NCBI GenBank assembly: GCA_947492235.1
Contig: CANLLZ010000002.1
Location: 930,001 to 994,000, forward strand
Direction: 5' to 3'
Origin: an uncultured Altererythrobacter sp.
Lineage (GTDB): Bacteria; Pseudomonadota; Alphaproteobacteria; Sphingomonadales; Sphingomonadaceae
Length of the DNA: 64,000 nt
The position numbers and the translations under genes are program-made. Below are positions 24,383 through 32,837 of the stretch, one piece after another (position 1 is the stretch's first letter; each line of letters starts with the position of its first letter). The notes beneath the pieces were generated by a model. It was not told the DNA's origin and made no database searches. It saw nothing but the letters and a program-made list of their open reading frames with translations.

Positions 24383-25905
24383 AGAGCCAGAGATTTGGTG
24401 GGTAGCGACAGGCGCACTTTCAGCCCGTCCTTGCCCCATTCGCGGTCCATCGATCCGTCGAGCTGCGACTTCACGCTCATATCCAGCAATTGCGAACCGA
24501 AGCCCGCAGTTTCGGGCGGCGCGGACGACGGAGCACCGGTTTCGCTCCAGTCGATCAGGATCGTATCGCCGCGCTCCGCCAGATCGATGCTGACCCGGCC
24601 TTCTTCGCGCGATAATGCCCCGTATTTCGCTGAATTGGTCGCCAATTCATGGAAGATCAGCGCCAGCGGCGTGGCTGCGCGCTTGCCCAGTTTCACCGTC
24701 GCGCCATGCACCTCCACCTGCTTGCCCTCGCCGATGCCGTAGGGGGCCATCAGCACGTCGAGCAATCCGCGCAGTTCATTGCCCTTTTCGCTGCCCAGCG
24801 GGCGGACAAAATCATGCGCGCGGCCCAGCGCCCGGATGGCTTCGCCCAATTCGCTGGCAAATTCCTTGAGCTCGGGCCGGTTGCGCGCCCGCAGCATGAC
24901 GAGCCCGGAGACGACCGCAAAGATGTTCTTGATCCGGTGCGACAGCTCCTTGGCCAGAAGATCGCGGCTCTCCGACCGGCGGTGGTTGTCATCAATATCG
25001 GTCAGCGTGCCAAACCACTGCGTCACATCGCCCGCACTGTCGCGCACTGGCAGCCCCCGGCTGAGCATCCAGCGCCACGTGCCATCCGCACGGCGCACAC
25101 GAAATTCCTGTTCGAACGGTTCACCTGAGGCGAGAGCTGTATCCCACGCATCGCGGTAGGCGGCGTTGTCATCCGGGTGGAAGACCTCGTATGCCCCCTC
25201 GTTGCTGGGCGCATCGTCGGGACTGATCCCGGTGAATTCGTACCATCGGCGATTGAAGAAATTCGCTTCGCCAGAGGCATCGGCGGACCAGGCAATATCG
25301 GGAATGGAATCCGCCAGCGCGCTCAGCCGGTTCTCGCTGGTTTCCAGCTCGGCATCCGCGACCAGATCGCGGCGGCGCGCATGGAGGCGGCGCATCACGG
25401 CATCGCGCAGGACCTTGAGCCCCTCCTCCTGCAGCGCGGTCAAACCATCGGGCCGGGGCAGAGTATCGTTGATGCACAGGGCCCCGATGGGCGCCCCCTC
25501 GCTGCTGATCAGCGGTGCCCCGGCATAGAAACGGATATTCGGTTCACCGGTAACCAGCGGATTGTCGGCGAAGCGGGGATCCTCGAGCGCGTCGGGCACC
25601 ACCATCACATCATTGCCCAACATGGCATGCCCACAAAAGCTCACGGGACGGGGCGTTTCCCTGGCTTCCATCCCCTCGCGAGCGAGAAACCGTTGCCGGT
25701 CTTCCTCGACGATGGAGACCATCGCACTTGGCGCACCGCACAGCCGCGCGGCAAACTGCGTGATCCGTTCCAGCTCGGCATCGTCTTCCAGCGCATCGAC
25801 GCCAAAGCCTGCGAGCACCGGCAATCGGACGGCGTCTTCCATTCTGGCAGGATCGGGGGCCTTGCCTTCGGGCCATGGGGCGGTGGGTACTGCTTGCACG
25901 CGCAT
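24379..25905 (-). CDS. HWE-family sensor histidine kinase with GAF and PAS domains
   Basis: Soluble sensor kinase of 508 residues. A GAF domain (about 40-185, with VSFCGHAML) is followed by a PAS/PAC domain (about 200-310, FFNRRWYEFTG) and an HWE kinase core with LLAKELSHRIKN (phospho-His) and HELATNSAKYGALS (N box). No membrane span or light-sensing NCRFLQ motif was seen, so it is not a LOV kinase. ATG 25905 is chosen for its AAGGA site; ATG 25917 is four codons upstream. It overlaps the transporter ATPase by a GTGA junction, an unusual operon partner that suggests osmotic or general-stress signalling. No response regulator is adjacent. Confidence 0.9.
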   Translation of the reverse strand: MRVQAVPTAPWPEGKAPDPARMEDAVRLPVLAGFGVDALEDDAELERITQFAARLCGAPSAMVSIVEEDRQRFLAREGMEARETPRPVSFCGHAMLGNDVMVVPDALEDPRFADNPLVTGEPNIRFYAGAPLISSEGAPIGALCINDTLPRPDGLTALQEEGLKVLRDAVMRRLHARRRDLVADAELETSENRLSALADSIPDIAWSADASGEANFFNRRWYEFTGISPDDAPSNEGAYEVFHPDDNAAYRDAWDTALASGEPFEQEFRVRRADGTWRWMLSRGLPVRDSAGDVTQWFGTLTDIDDNHRRSESRDLLAKELSHRIKNIFAVVSGLVMLRARNRPELKEFASELGEAIRALGRAHDFVRPLGSEKGNELRGLLDVLMAPYGIGEGKQVEVHGATVKLGKRAATPLALIFHELATNSAKYGALSREEGRVSIDLAERGDTILIDWSETGAPSSAPPETAGFGSQLLDMSVKSQLDGSMDREWGKDGLKVRLSLPTKSLAL

Positions 25906-26088
25906 CGATTCCTTCATTCGAAAAATCGCATACAGAAATGATCGCGCGTCGCAAGTAACCCAATGAACCTCCATTGTTTTTACTCGATTCTTATTTTTCA
26001 AGTGCAGGCTCTGCTTTGCGGAAAGGGGCCACCTTGCTATGCGGCATGGCCAGAAAGCCCGCACATTTCAGCGGGCGCAGGAGAGACC

Positions 26089-27255
26089 ATGCGCGCGACC
26101 CCCGATTTTGATTTTCAGCTTGGCGAGACAGCGGAAATGATCCGAGAGACGACGGGGCGGTTCTCCGACGAGCAGATCGCGCCGCTGGCCGCGAAGGTGG
26201 ATCGCGAAGACTGGTTCCCGCGCGATCTGTGGTCGCAAATGGGTGAGCTGGGCCTGCACGGGATCACGGTGCCGGAAGCGGATGGTGGGCTGGGGCTTGG
26301 CTATCTGGAGCATGTGATTGCGTGCGAGGAAATCAGCCGGGCGAGCGCCAGCGTGGGCCTGAGCTACGGCGCGCATTCCAACCTGTGCATCAACCAGATC
26401 GCCCGCTGGGCCAATGACGAGCAGAAGGCGAAATACCTGCCAAAGCTGATTAGCGGCGAGCATGTCGGGAGCCTTGCGATGAGCGAGGCTGGCGCAGGCT
26501 CCGACGTCGTGTCTATGAAGCTGAAGGCCGAGGCCGTTCAGGGCGGCTATATCCTCAACGGCACGAAGTTCTGGATCACAAACGCGCCTGAGGCTGACAC
26601 GCTGGTGGTCTATGCCCGCACCGACCCTAACGGCGGCAGCGGCGGCATCACAACCTTCCTGATCGAAAAGGACATGCCCGGCTTCTCCATCGGCCAGAAG
26701 ATTGAGAAAGTCGGCATGAAGGGCTCGCCCACCGCAGAGCTGGTGTTCGACGATTGCGAAGTGCCCGAAGAAAACGTGATGGGCGCAGTCGGCGGCGGTG
26801 TCGGCGTGCTGATGAGCGGGCTGGATTACGAGCGCGTGGTGCTGAGCGGCATCCAGCTGGGCGTGATGCAGGCGTGTCTCGACACAGTCATTCCCTATCT
26901 TCGCGAGCGCAAGCAATTCGGCAAACCCATCGGCAGTTTCCAGCTGATGCAAGCCAAGGTGGCAGACATGTATGTCGCGCTGCAATCAGCGCGGGCCTAC
27001 GTCTACGCCGTGGCGAAGGCGTGCGATGCGGACAAGACGACGCGCTTCGATGCGGCGGGCGTGATCCTTTTGTCGAGCGAGAACGCCTTCCGGGTGGCGG
27101 CGGAGTCAGTGCAGGCACTGGGTGGCGCAGGCTACACGCTCGACTGGCCGGTCGAGCGCTACATGCGCGATGCGAAGCTTCTGGATATCGGCGCGGGCAC
27201 GAACGAGATCAGGCGCATGCTAATTGGCCGCGAGCTGATCGGGGCGGCGGGGTGA
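26089..27255 (+). CDS. ivd: isovaleryl-CoA dehydrogenase
   Basis: Acyl-CoA dehydrogenase of 388 residues, FAD-dependent, oxidising isovaleryl-CoA in leucine breakdown. The catalytic Glu sits in MSGLDYERVVLS, the position specific to isovaleryl-CoA dehydrogenases, and LAMSEAGAGSDV plus FWITNAPEADTLVVYARTD form the FAD and substrate sites. The next metabolic gene, mccB, acts two steps on, supporting the assignment. ATG 26089 has GGAGAG upstream. Its stop overlaps the GTG of a small membrane-protein gene that separates it from mccB. Confidence 0.93.
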   Translation: MRATPDFDFQLGETAEMIRETTGRFSDEQIAPLAAKVDREDWFPRDLWSQMGELGLHGITVPEADGGLGLGYLEHVIACEEISRASASVGLSYGAHSNLCINQIARWANDEQKAKYLPKLISGEHVGSLAMSEAGAGSDVVSMKLKAEAVQGGYILNGTKFWITNAPEADTLVVYARTDPNGGSGGITTFLIEKDMPGFSIGQKIEKVGMKGSPTAELVFDDCEVPEENVMGAVGGGVGVLMSGLDYERVVLSGIQLGVMQACLDTVIPYLRERKQFGKPIGSFQLMQAKVADMYVALQSARAYVYAVAKACDADKTTRFDAAGVILLSSENAFRVAAESVQALGGAGYTLDWPVERYMRDAKLLDIGAGTNEIRRMLIGRELIGAAG

Positions 27256-27602
27256 TTTTCCATTACCTCGCTGCCGCACTGCTTATTTTTGCCATCGTCC
27301 AACATGCAGCATTAGGCTATTTTGCGCGCTTCCTTCGAAGGCATTCTCAAATTGATCACGCAGGAAAGATTGAAGCGCAGGATCCTAGCGCCGTTTTAGC
27401 TATCTCGATTGTCGTTGGTCTGTGGGCCGGAATGGTGGCTTTATTAATCGTGCCTGGCATTCCTGCGGTGATCGAAGTCGGGCTCGGAATACTGATCATT
27501 TGCGCCACCCTGGCAGCGACGATCAAGAGGGGGGCTCCGACAATGAGACCTTATCTTTTGCTCTTGAGCGGAGCCCTGATTCTTGCTGGAAATCTGATAT
27601 GA
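27252..27602 (+). CDS. small four-span membrane protein between ivd and mccB
   Basis: Unrecognised protein of 116 residues with hydrophobic segments at about 4-22, 48-68, 70-90 and 98-115. GTG 27252 forms a GTGA overlap with the ivd stop, and its own TGA overlaps the mccB ATG (ATGA), so it is knitted into the leucine operon at both ends. Composition is less GC-rich than ivd and mccB. No direct repeat of the ivd tail was found behind it. It resembles the other orphan genes placed behind core genes, but here the downstream gene start is also precisely joined. Confidence 0.7.
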   Translation: MIFHYLAAALLIFAIVQHAALGYFARFLRRHSQIDHAGKIEAQDPSAVLAISIVVGLWAGMVALLIVPGIPAVIEVGLGILIICATLAATIKRGAPTMRPYLLLLSGALILAGNLI

Positions 27603-29209
27603 CCGCACCCGTTCTCAAATCAACCCTCGACTGCGAGTCACCGGATGCCAAGGCGCGGTTCGCGCACAACAAGGCGCTGGCCACCGACCTGCGCACCCAC
27701 GTTGCCGAGGCTGCACTCGGCGGTTCCGAAGGCTCTCGCGAGCGTCATGTCGGGCGGGGCAAACTCCTCCCTCGCGAGCGGGTGGAGCGGCTGCTCGATC
27801 CAGGTTCGCCGTTTCTCGAAATAGGCCAGCTCGCCGCAAACGGTATGTATGGCAAGGACGCGATCAACGGTGCTGGCCTGATCGCCGGCATCGGCCGCGT
27901 GTCGGGCCGTCAGGTGATGATCGTTTGCAACGATGCCACCGTGAAGGGCGGCACCTATTACCCGATGACGGTCAAGAAGCACCTGCGCGCGCAGGAAATC
28001 GCGCAGGAAAACCGGCTGCCCTGCATTTATCTGGTCGACAGCGGCGGGGCGAACCTGCCGCATCAAGCCGAGGTGTTTCCCGACCGCGAGCATTTCGGGC
28101 GCATCTTCTTCAATCAGGCCAATATGTCGGCGCTGGGCATTCCACAGATCGCCTGCGTCATGGGCAGCTGCACGGCGGGCGGGGCCTATGTCCCTGCCAT
28201 GTCCGACGAGACAGTGATCGTGCGCGAGCAGGGCACCATCTTCCTCGCCGGGCCTCCGCTGGTGAAGGCTGCGACGGGCGAGGAGATCAGCGCCGAGGAT
28301 CTGGGCGGCGGCGATCTGCATGCCAGGAAATCCGGCGTGGTCGATCATCTGGCGGAAAATGACGAGCACGCGCTGACCATCGTGCGCGATATCGTCAGCC
28401 ATCTGGGCGCAAACACCGGCGCAGCGGCTGACGTGACGGTGAAAGACCCGCGCCCGCCGAAGTTCGACGCAGACGAGCTTTATTCCATCATCCCCGACGA
28501 TGTCCGCGCGCCCTATGACGTGCGCGAGGTGATTGCACGGCTGGTCGACGGCAGCGAGTTCCACGAATTCAAGACGCAATACGGCTCCACGTTGGTCTGC
28601 GGTTTTGCGCATGTCTGGGGCATGCCGGTCGCAATCCTCGCCAACGCGGGGGTCCTTTTTAGCGAGAGCGCGCAGAAGGGCGCGCATTTCATCGAGCTGG
28701 CGCAGCAACGCCGCATACCGCTGCTGTTCCTGCAGAACATCTCCGGCTTTATGGTCGGCGGGAAATACGAGGCGGAAGGCATCGCCAAGCACGGCGCGAA
28801 ATTGGTCACCGCCGTCGCCACCGCCACAGTGCCGAAAATCACCGTGGTCATCGGCGGCAGCTTCGGTGCAGGCAATTACGGCATGTGCGGGCGGGCTTAT
28901 TCCCCGCGCTTCCTGTTCACCTGGCCCAATGCGCGGATCAGCGTGATGGGCGGCGAACAGGCGGCCAGCGTTCTCGCCACAGTCCACCGCGACGCGGACA
29001 ACTGGACCGAGGAACAGGCGGAAGAGTTCAAAGCTCCAATCCGCCAGAAGTACGAAGACGAGGGCAACCCCTACTACGCCACTGCCCGCCTGTGGGATGA
29101 CGGCGTGATCGACCCGGCCCAAACCCGCGACGTCCTCGGCCTCGCCTTCGCCGCGACGCTGGAGGCTCCGATACCGGAGCGGCCCAGCTTCGGCGTTTTC
29201 CGGATGTGA
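27599..29209 (+). CDS. mccB: methylcrotonoyl-CoA carboxylase carboxyltransferase (beta) subunit
   Basis: Carboxyltransferase subunit of 536 residues that moves CO2 from biotin to 3-methylcrotonyl-CoA in leucine degradation. [25 protein letters not shown] opens the acyl-CoA carboxylase fold; [17 protein letters not shown]-like and [19 protein letters not shown] blocks form the acyl-CoA site, and [21 protein letters not shown] the biotin-facing oxyanion region. The biotin subunit mccA is not in the window. The last eight codons (PSFGVFRM) are duplicated at 29589-29614 behind the next small gene. Confidence 0.94.
   Translation: MTAPVLKSTLDCESPDAKARFAHNKALATDLRTHVAEAALGGSEGSRERHVGRGKLLPRERVERLLDPGSPFLEIGQLAANGMYGKDAINGAGLIAGIGRVSGRQVMIVCNDATVKGGTYYPMTVKKHLRAQEIAQENRLPCIYLVDSGGANLPHQAEVFPDREHFGRIFFNQANMSALGIPQIACVMGSCTAGGAYVPAMSDETVIVREQGTIFLAGPPLVKAATGEEISAEDLGGGDLHARKSGVVDHLAENDEHALTIVRDIVSHLGANTGAAADVTVKDPRPPKFDADELYSIIPDDVRAPYDVREVIARLVDGSEFHEFKTQYGSTLVCGFAHVWGMPVAILANAGVLFSESAQKGAHFIELAQQRRIPLLFLQNISGFMVGGKYEAEGIAKHGAKLVTAVATATVPKITVVIGGSFGAGNYGMCGRAYSPRFLFTWPNARISVMGGEQAASVLATVHRDADNWTEEQAEEFKAPIRQKYEDEGNPYYATARLWDDGVIDPAQTRDVLGLAFAATLEAPIPERPSFGVFRM
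29182..29207 (+). repeat. proximal copy of the mccB 3' end
   Basis: The true end of mccB up to the base before its TGA is completed. It matches 29589-29614 at 25 of 26 positions (C at 29194 against T at 29601). The copies are 407 bp apart and bracket one orphan gene. Confidence 0.9.
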
Positions 29210-29213
29210 GGCT

Positions 29214-29573
29214 GTGAAACTATATTTCCCTGATGAGCGGGTAGTCGAAATTGAGAGCGTCGTGGGGCTTAAGTCAGCTTTGGCCTTTATCGACCGGATA
29301 CCTGACGGCCAAGTCATTGAACTCAAGCAAACCGAGAAGCATACTATCCGGGCCGAGCGTGATGAAAATTACTGGATCGTCACCGCTAGGCCGCGGGGTT
29401 GGTGGTTCCGTCAAACGCTAACGACTGGCGACTGGATCGATCCTTCAAAGCGTCAGCGGAAACCGTTCTGGGTTTACCGGGGAACACTGAGCGACGCGAA
29501 GGTTCAAAAGGTATTCCTCGAGTTTTTTGAAGGGAAGAACCTTAGCCAGCCGATCGAAGGCGCAGCTGACTAG
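29214..29573 (+). CDS. hypothetical protein inserted behind mccB
   Basis: Unrecognised protein of 119 residues, soluble, without signal peptide, rich in Lys, Arg and aromatic residues in the middle (RPRGWWFRQTL). GTG 29214 lies 4 bp after the mccB stop with little ribosome-site support, so coupling to mccB is likely. Composition is more A/T-rich than mccB. A copy of the mccB tail follows its stop after 15 bp, marking this as an inserted unit of about 407 bp. Confidence 0.68.
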   Translation: MKLYFPDERVVEIESVVGLKSALAFIDRIPDGQVIELKQTEKHTIRAERDENYWIVTARPRGWWFRQTLTTGDWIDPSKRQRKPFWVYRGTLSDAKVQKVFLEFFEGKNLSQPIEGAAD

Positions 29574-29588
29574 CCTGAAACCCACACT

Positions 29589-29614
29589 GCCCAGCTTCGG
29601 TGTTTTCCGGATGT
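29589..29614 (+). repeat. distal copy of the mccB 3' end
   Basis: Scar copy of the last eight mccB codons, here ending in TAG where mccB has TGA. The bases just before it differ from those in mccB, so the duplicated part ends at this point. See 29182-29207. Confidence 0.9.
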
Positions 29615-29674
29615 AGACGTTAGGGCAGCCTCGCCTTTTGCGTGAGCTTTGGTAGGAAGGCGCGGGGAGAGAAC

Positions 29675-30307
29675 ATGTCGCACGCATCCGCCAGAAAACC
29701 ATCGCTGTTGTCGCGCATTGTGCGGCGGATTATCTGGTGGATCTACCGCTTTCAGGGCTGGAAGATCGATACCGGGCTGCCCGACATTCCCAAATTCGTC
29801 ATTGCGGGTGCGCCGCATTCGTCGAATTGGGATTTCGTGTTCTTTACCGGTGCCACCGCCGAAGAAGGCGTCGCCCCCAGCTTCATGGGCAAGCATACGC
29901 TGTTCAAGGGCATCATGCGCAATTTCATGCTCGATATGGGCGGGGTCCCGGTTGATCGGACAAAGCGGGCCAAGGTCGTTGATCAGGTAGCCGATGCCTT
30001 TGCTGCGGCGGACAAGCTGGCGCTGGTGATTGCGGCAGAGGGCACGCGCTCCTCCAACGGCGAGTGGAAATCGGGGTTTTATCATATCGCGCAAGCGGCG
30101 GGTGTGCCGGTGGTGGTCGCGTGGGTATCATGGGAAAAGCGGGTTCTGGGCTTCAGCGATCCGCTCTACCCGACCGGCGATTACCCTGCCGATCTGGCCA
30201 AGATTGCGGCCTTCCTGCGGTCCAAGCGCCCAGATTACGAGCGCTACAAGGTGCTGGAGGCGCAGGCCGAGCGGCTGCAGCGCGAAGCGACTGACGGCGC
30301 CGCTTAA
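29675..30307 (+). CDS. lysophospholipid acyltransferase family protein (PlsC-like)
   Basis: Glycerolipid acyltransferase domain protein of 210 residues. APHSSNWDFVF carries the HX4D catalytic motif near residue 46, GGVPVDRTK the second block, and VIAAEGTRSSNGEWKSGFYHIA the third, substrate-binding block with its E-G-T-R. A basic N-terminus with one hydrophobic stretch suggests membrane association. ATG 29675 follows GGAGAG. The exact acceptor lipid cannot be read. It starts 60 bp after the mccB-tail scar and may keep the old operon context of mccB. Confidence 0.88.
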   Translation: MSHASARKPSLLSRIVRRIIWWIYRFQGWKIDTGLPDIPKFVIAGAPHSSNWDFVFFTGATAEEGVAPSFMGKHTLFKGIMRNFMLDMGGVPVDRTKRAKVVDQVADAFAAADKLALVIAAEGTRSSNGEWKSGFYHIAQAAGVPVVVAWVSWEKRVLGFSDPLYPTGDYPADLAKIAAFLRSKRPDYERYKVLEAQAERLQREATDGAA

Positions 30308-30400
30308 TTTCCGACCTGACGTTTCGTTGTGTAAAGCTTCGAAACCAATGCGCTGCGCATCCGTTGGGATATCAGAAACCCAATCAAGGAGAGATTTCTC

Positions 30401-30862
30401 ATGAAAAATCCAATTCGCCTCGCACTTGCCGCCCCTCTGGCTCTCGCCCTTGCTGCCTGTGGCGGCGGCGCCGACGCCGACGAGCGTGTTGTCGATGATG
30501 GCCTGACCGAAGGCGTCGATGTCGATGTGCCCGAAGTGGACGTCGAGTATCCCGAAGTGTCGGTCGATGCGCGCGGTACGGTCAACTACCAGCGGACCTA
30601 CACCAACACCGATGCAGCCGGCGGCACCAGCACGATCACGCTGGGCGCGGATGACAGTTACACCATGACGAGGGCGGACGGCACCGAGACGTCCGGCACC
30701 TTCAACTGGTATTCCGACAACAGCCGCATCCTGATCCGCGAAGACGGGGAAAGTATGGTCTTCGGTGTGGCCGATGGCGCGCTGTATCGTCTGGCTGACG
30801 AAAACGCCGACCCCAATGGTCCGCGCACGCCTGAGAATACCTTCACGGCACCAGCGCTCTAA
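30401..30862 (+). CDS. hypothetical lipoprotein
   Basis: Putative lipoprotein of 153 residues: signal peptide with lipobox LAAC (cleavage before Cys about 23), then an acidic Asp/Val-rich linker and a small globular region (TSTITLGADDSYTMTRADGTETSGTF) that reads like a beta-sandwich. No family is recognised. ATG 30401 has AAGGAGAG well placed, and a strong terminator follows 29 bp after the stop, so it is its own transcription unit. Confidence 0.8.
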   Translation: MKNPIRLALAAPLALALAACGGGADADERVVDDGLTEGVDVDVPEVDVEYPEVSVDARGTVNYQRTYTNTDAAGGTSTITLGADDSYTMTRADGTETSGTFNWYSDNSRILIREDGESMVFGVADGALYRLADENADPNGPRTPENTFTAPAL

Positions 30863-30890
30863 GCCGCTGCACAGCAATCACTATGAAAAA

Positions 30891-30923
30891 GGGCTGCCGG
30901 AGCGATCCGGCAGCCCTTTTTTT
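30891..30923 (+). terminator. intrinsic terminator after the lipoprotein gene
   Basis: Perfect 11-bp stem GGGCTGCCGGA / TCCGGCAGCCC with a 4-nt loop GCGA and seven T. Five A precede it, so it could also work in reverse. Confidence 0.95.
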
Positions 30924-30983
30924 GCGCGCCCCCAAGGCCTAGATAGCACCGGCTACGGAGCACATACGGCGGGAACCCACGGA

Positions 30984-31616
30984 ATGAACGGATTGTCGGG
31001 CGGTAAGGACGAGCGGCAGCGTCTGATTGAAGATGCGCTGGCGCTGGTGCGCAGTGAAGGCCGGGTCATTACCCGCGCCGATCTGGCCCTGTCCGGCGGG
31101 CTCTCGCGCAGCAAGATCGAGCGGCATTTTCCGGAAGAAGCGGACCTGTTCGACTGCGTCGCCGAGGCGTTTTACCAGCCGCAGATCGATCTGATGGAGC
31201 ATGTGGTTGCCAGCGATCTTTCGCCCCCGCGCAAGATGTACGAATTTTTCGCCCGGCGCTATCTCCTCAACCGGGAGGATTTCCGCGCCGACCCGTCGGG
31301 CTACCGCGCCTTGTGCGAAGTCGGTTCGGAAGAATTCGAGCGGGTGCGCGGGTATGTCGATCTGGCCGACCATTATCTCGCGATGATTGTGGCCGAGGCG
31401 CAAGGGGACGGGGCGTTCCCCGATCTGACCATCGATCAGGCGCTGTCGCTGATCAACCAGATGGTGATGTGCTACACCATGCCGGATCTGATCGCCCTGC
31501 TGGATCACCGGTTGAGCGAAGGGAAACTGGCTCAGATTGTCGATACGATCTTTGCCGGGCTGGCAGGTCAGGATCGGGGGGCCGCGCCAGTGACGGGCCT
31601 GAGAGCCGCGACTTAG
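30984..31616 (+). CDS. TetR/AcrR family transcriptional regulator
   Basis: DNA-binding regulator of 210 residues. The N-terminal helix-turn-helix reads RADLALSGGLSRSKIERHFPEEADLFDCVAEAF, a TetR pattern with the usual Tyr/Phe-x-x-F turn. The all-helical ligand domain is not assignable to a substrate. ATG 30984 is favoured by the domain start; the ribosome site is weak. It is isolated, facing the flavoprotein gene tail to tail, so its targets are not evident. Confidence 0.85.
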   Translation: MNGLSGGKDERQRLIEDALALVRSEGRVITRADLALSGGLSRSKIERHFPEEADLFDCVAEAFYQPQIDLMEHVVASDLSPPRKMYEFFARRYLLNREDFRADPSGYRALCEVGSEEFERVRGYVDLADHYLAMIVAEAQGDGAFPDLTIDQALSLINQMVMCYTMPDLIALLDHRLSEGKLAQIVDTIFAGLAGQDRGAAPVTGLRAAT

Positions 31617-31625
31617 AGTTCCGGA

Positions 31626-32822
31626 CTAGATTGCCTGTCCTGCGGCCCAGCCGCTCGACCAGGCCCACTGGAAATTATATCCGCCCAGCCAGCCGGTCAC
31701 ATCCACCGCCTCGCCGATGGCATAGAGGCCGGGGATCGATTTGGCCTCCATCGTTTGCGACGATAATTCAGCGGTGCTGATGCCGCCTGCGGTCACTTCG
31801 GCCTTGGCAAAGCCCTCGGTGCCATTGGGGGTGAATTCCCAGCGTTTCAGCCGCTCGCCCGCCTGCCGCAGCGCCTTGTCGGACAGGCCCTGCAACACGC
31901 CTGTCATGCCCAGCCGCTCGGCCAGAACCCGCGCTAGGCGCTCGGACAGCTGTTCCTTCAGGATGGCGACGATATCGGTTTGCGGCGCGGCGCGCTTGCG
32001 GGCGAGCAGCCAGTCGGGCTTCTCGTCTGGGAAGAAATCGAGCGCGATAGGATCGCCGTGCTTCCAATAGCTGGATATCTGCAGGATGGCTGGGCCCGAC
32101 AGGCCACGGTGGGTCAGGAGCGCCGCCTCGCGGAACGCAGCTTTCTGCTTGCCGCTGCCCGCCACCGCGTTGACCTCTGCCGAAACGCCCGACAATTCGC
32201 GGAACAGGACGTCTTCTCCGCCGAGTGTGAAGGGCACCAGAGCCGGGCGCGGCTCGACCACTTTCAGGCCGAACTGCCGCGCCAGATCATAGGCGAAGCC
32301 GGTCGCGCCCATTTTCGGAATGGACGGCCCGCCGGTGGCGATCACCAGATTGTCGGCCAGCAGTGCCTGTCCGTTCGCCACTACGGCAAAGGCTCCGCTG
32401 TCCTGGACCACCTCGGTCACATCCTGATCGGTCAGGATATCGACCTGCCCGCCCTGAACGCTGGCTTTCGCGCATTCCTCCAGCAGTAGATCGACAATTT
32501 GCTGGGCACGGCCATCGCAGAACAGCTGACCCAGTGTCTTCTCATGATGGGCGATATCGTAAGCATCGACCAAGGCGATAAAATCGCGCGCCGTGTAGCG
32601 CCTGAGGGCGGACTTTGCGAAATGCGGATTGGCCGAAAGATAGTGCTGCGGCCCCGCACCGATATTGGTGAAATTGCACCGGCCCCCGCCGCTGATAAGG
32701 ATCTTCTTCCCCACGCGGTCGGATTTTTCCAGCACAGCCACCCGCCGCCCGCGCTGGCCTGCTTGCGCCGCGCAGAACAGACCCGCTGCCCCGCCCCCGA
32801 GGATGATGGCATCATATTTCAT
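31626..32822 (-). CDS. BaiN/HI0933-family NAD(P)/FAD-dependent oxidoreductase
   Basis: Flavoprotein of 398 residues of the YhiN/HI0933/BaiN family. The FAD motif ILGGGAAGLFCA is at the N-terminus, KSDRVGKKILISGGGRCNFTN is the family hallmark, and VIATGGPSIPKMGATG is the second dinucleotide motif. The C-terminal GLYAIGEAVDVTGWLGGYNFQWAWSSG is the FAD-closing block. The physiological substrate of most members is unknown. ATG 32822 is used; the TTG two codons upstream is unlikely. Confidence 0.93.
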   Translation of the reverse strand: MKYDAIILGGGAAGLFCAAQAGQRGRRVAVLEKSDRVGKKILISGGGRCNFTNIGAGPQHYLSANPHFAKSALRRYTARDFIALVDAYDIAHHEKTLGQLFCDGRAQQIVDLLLEECAKASVQGGQVDILTDQDVTEVVQDSGAFAVVANGQALLADNLVIATGGPSIPKMGATGFAYDLARQFGLKVVEPRPALVPFTLGGEDVLFRELSGVSAEVNAVAGSGKQKAAFREAALLTHRGLSGPAILQISSYWKHGDPIALDFFPDEKPDWLLARKRAAPQTDIVAILKEQLSERLARVLAERLGMTGVLQGLSDKALRQAGERLKRWEFTPNGTEGFAKAEVTAGGISTAELSSQTMEAKSIPGLYAIGEAVDVTGWLGGYNFQWAWSSGWAAGQAI

Positions 32823-32837
32823 GGGCAAATGCGCGCG

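Noticed and set aside
23618-24439. Longer ABC ATPase starting at 24439
   Set aside because: It would overlap the kinase gene by 61 bp with no conserved residues gained; the GTGA start at 24382 fits coupling and family length.
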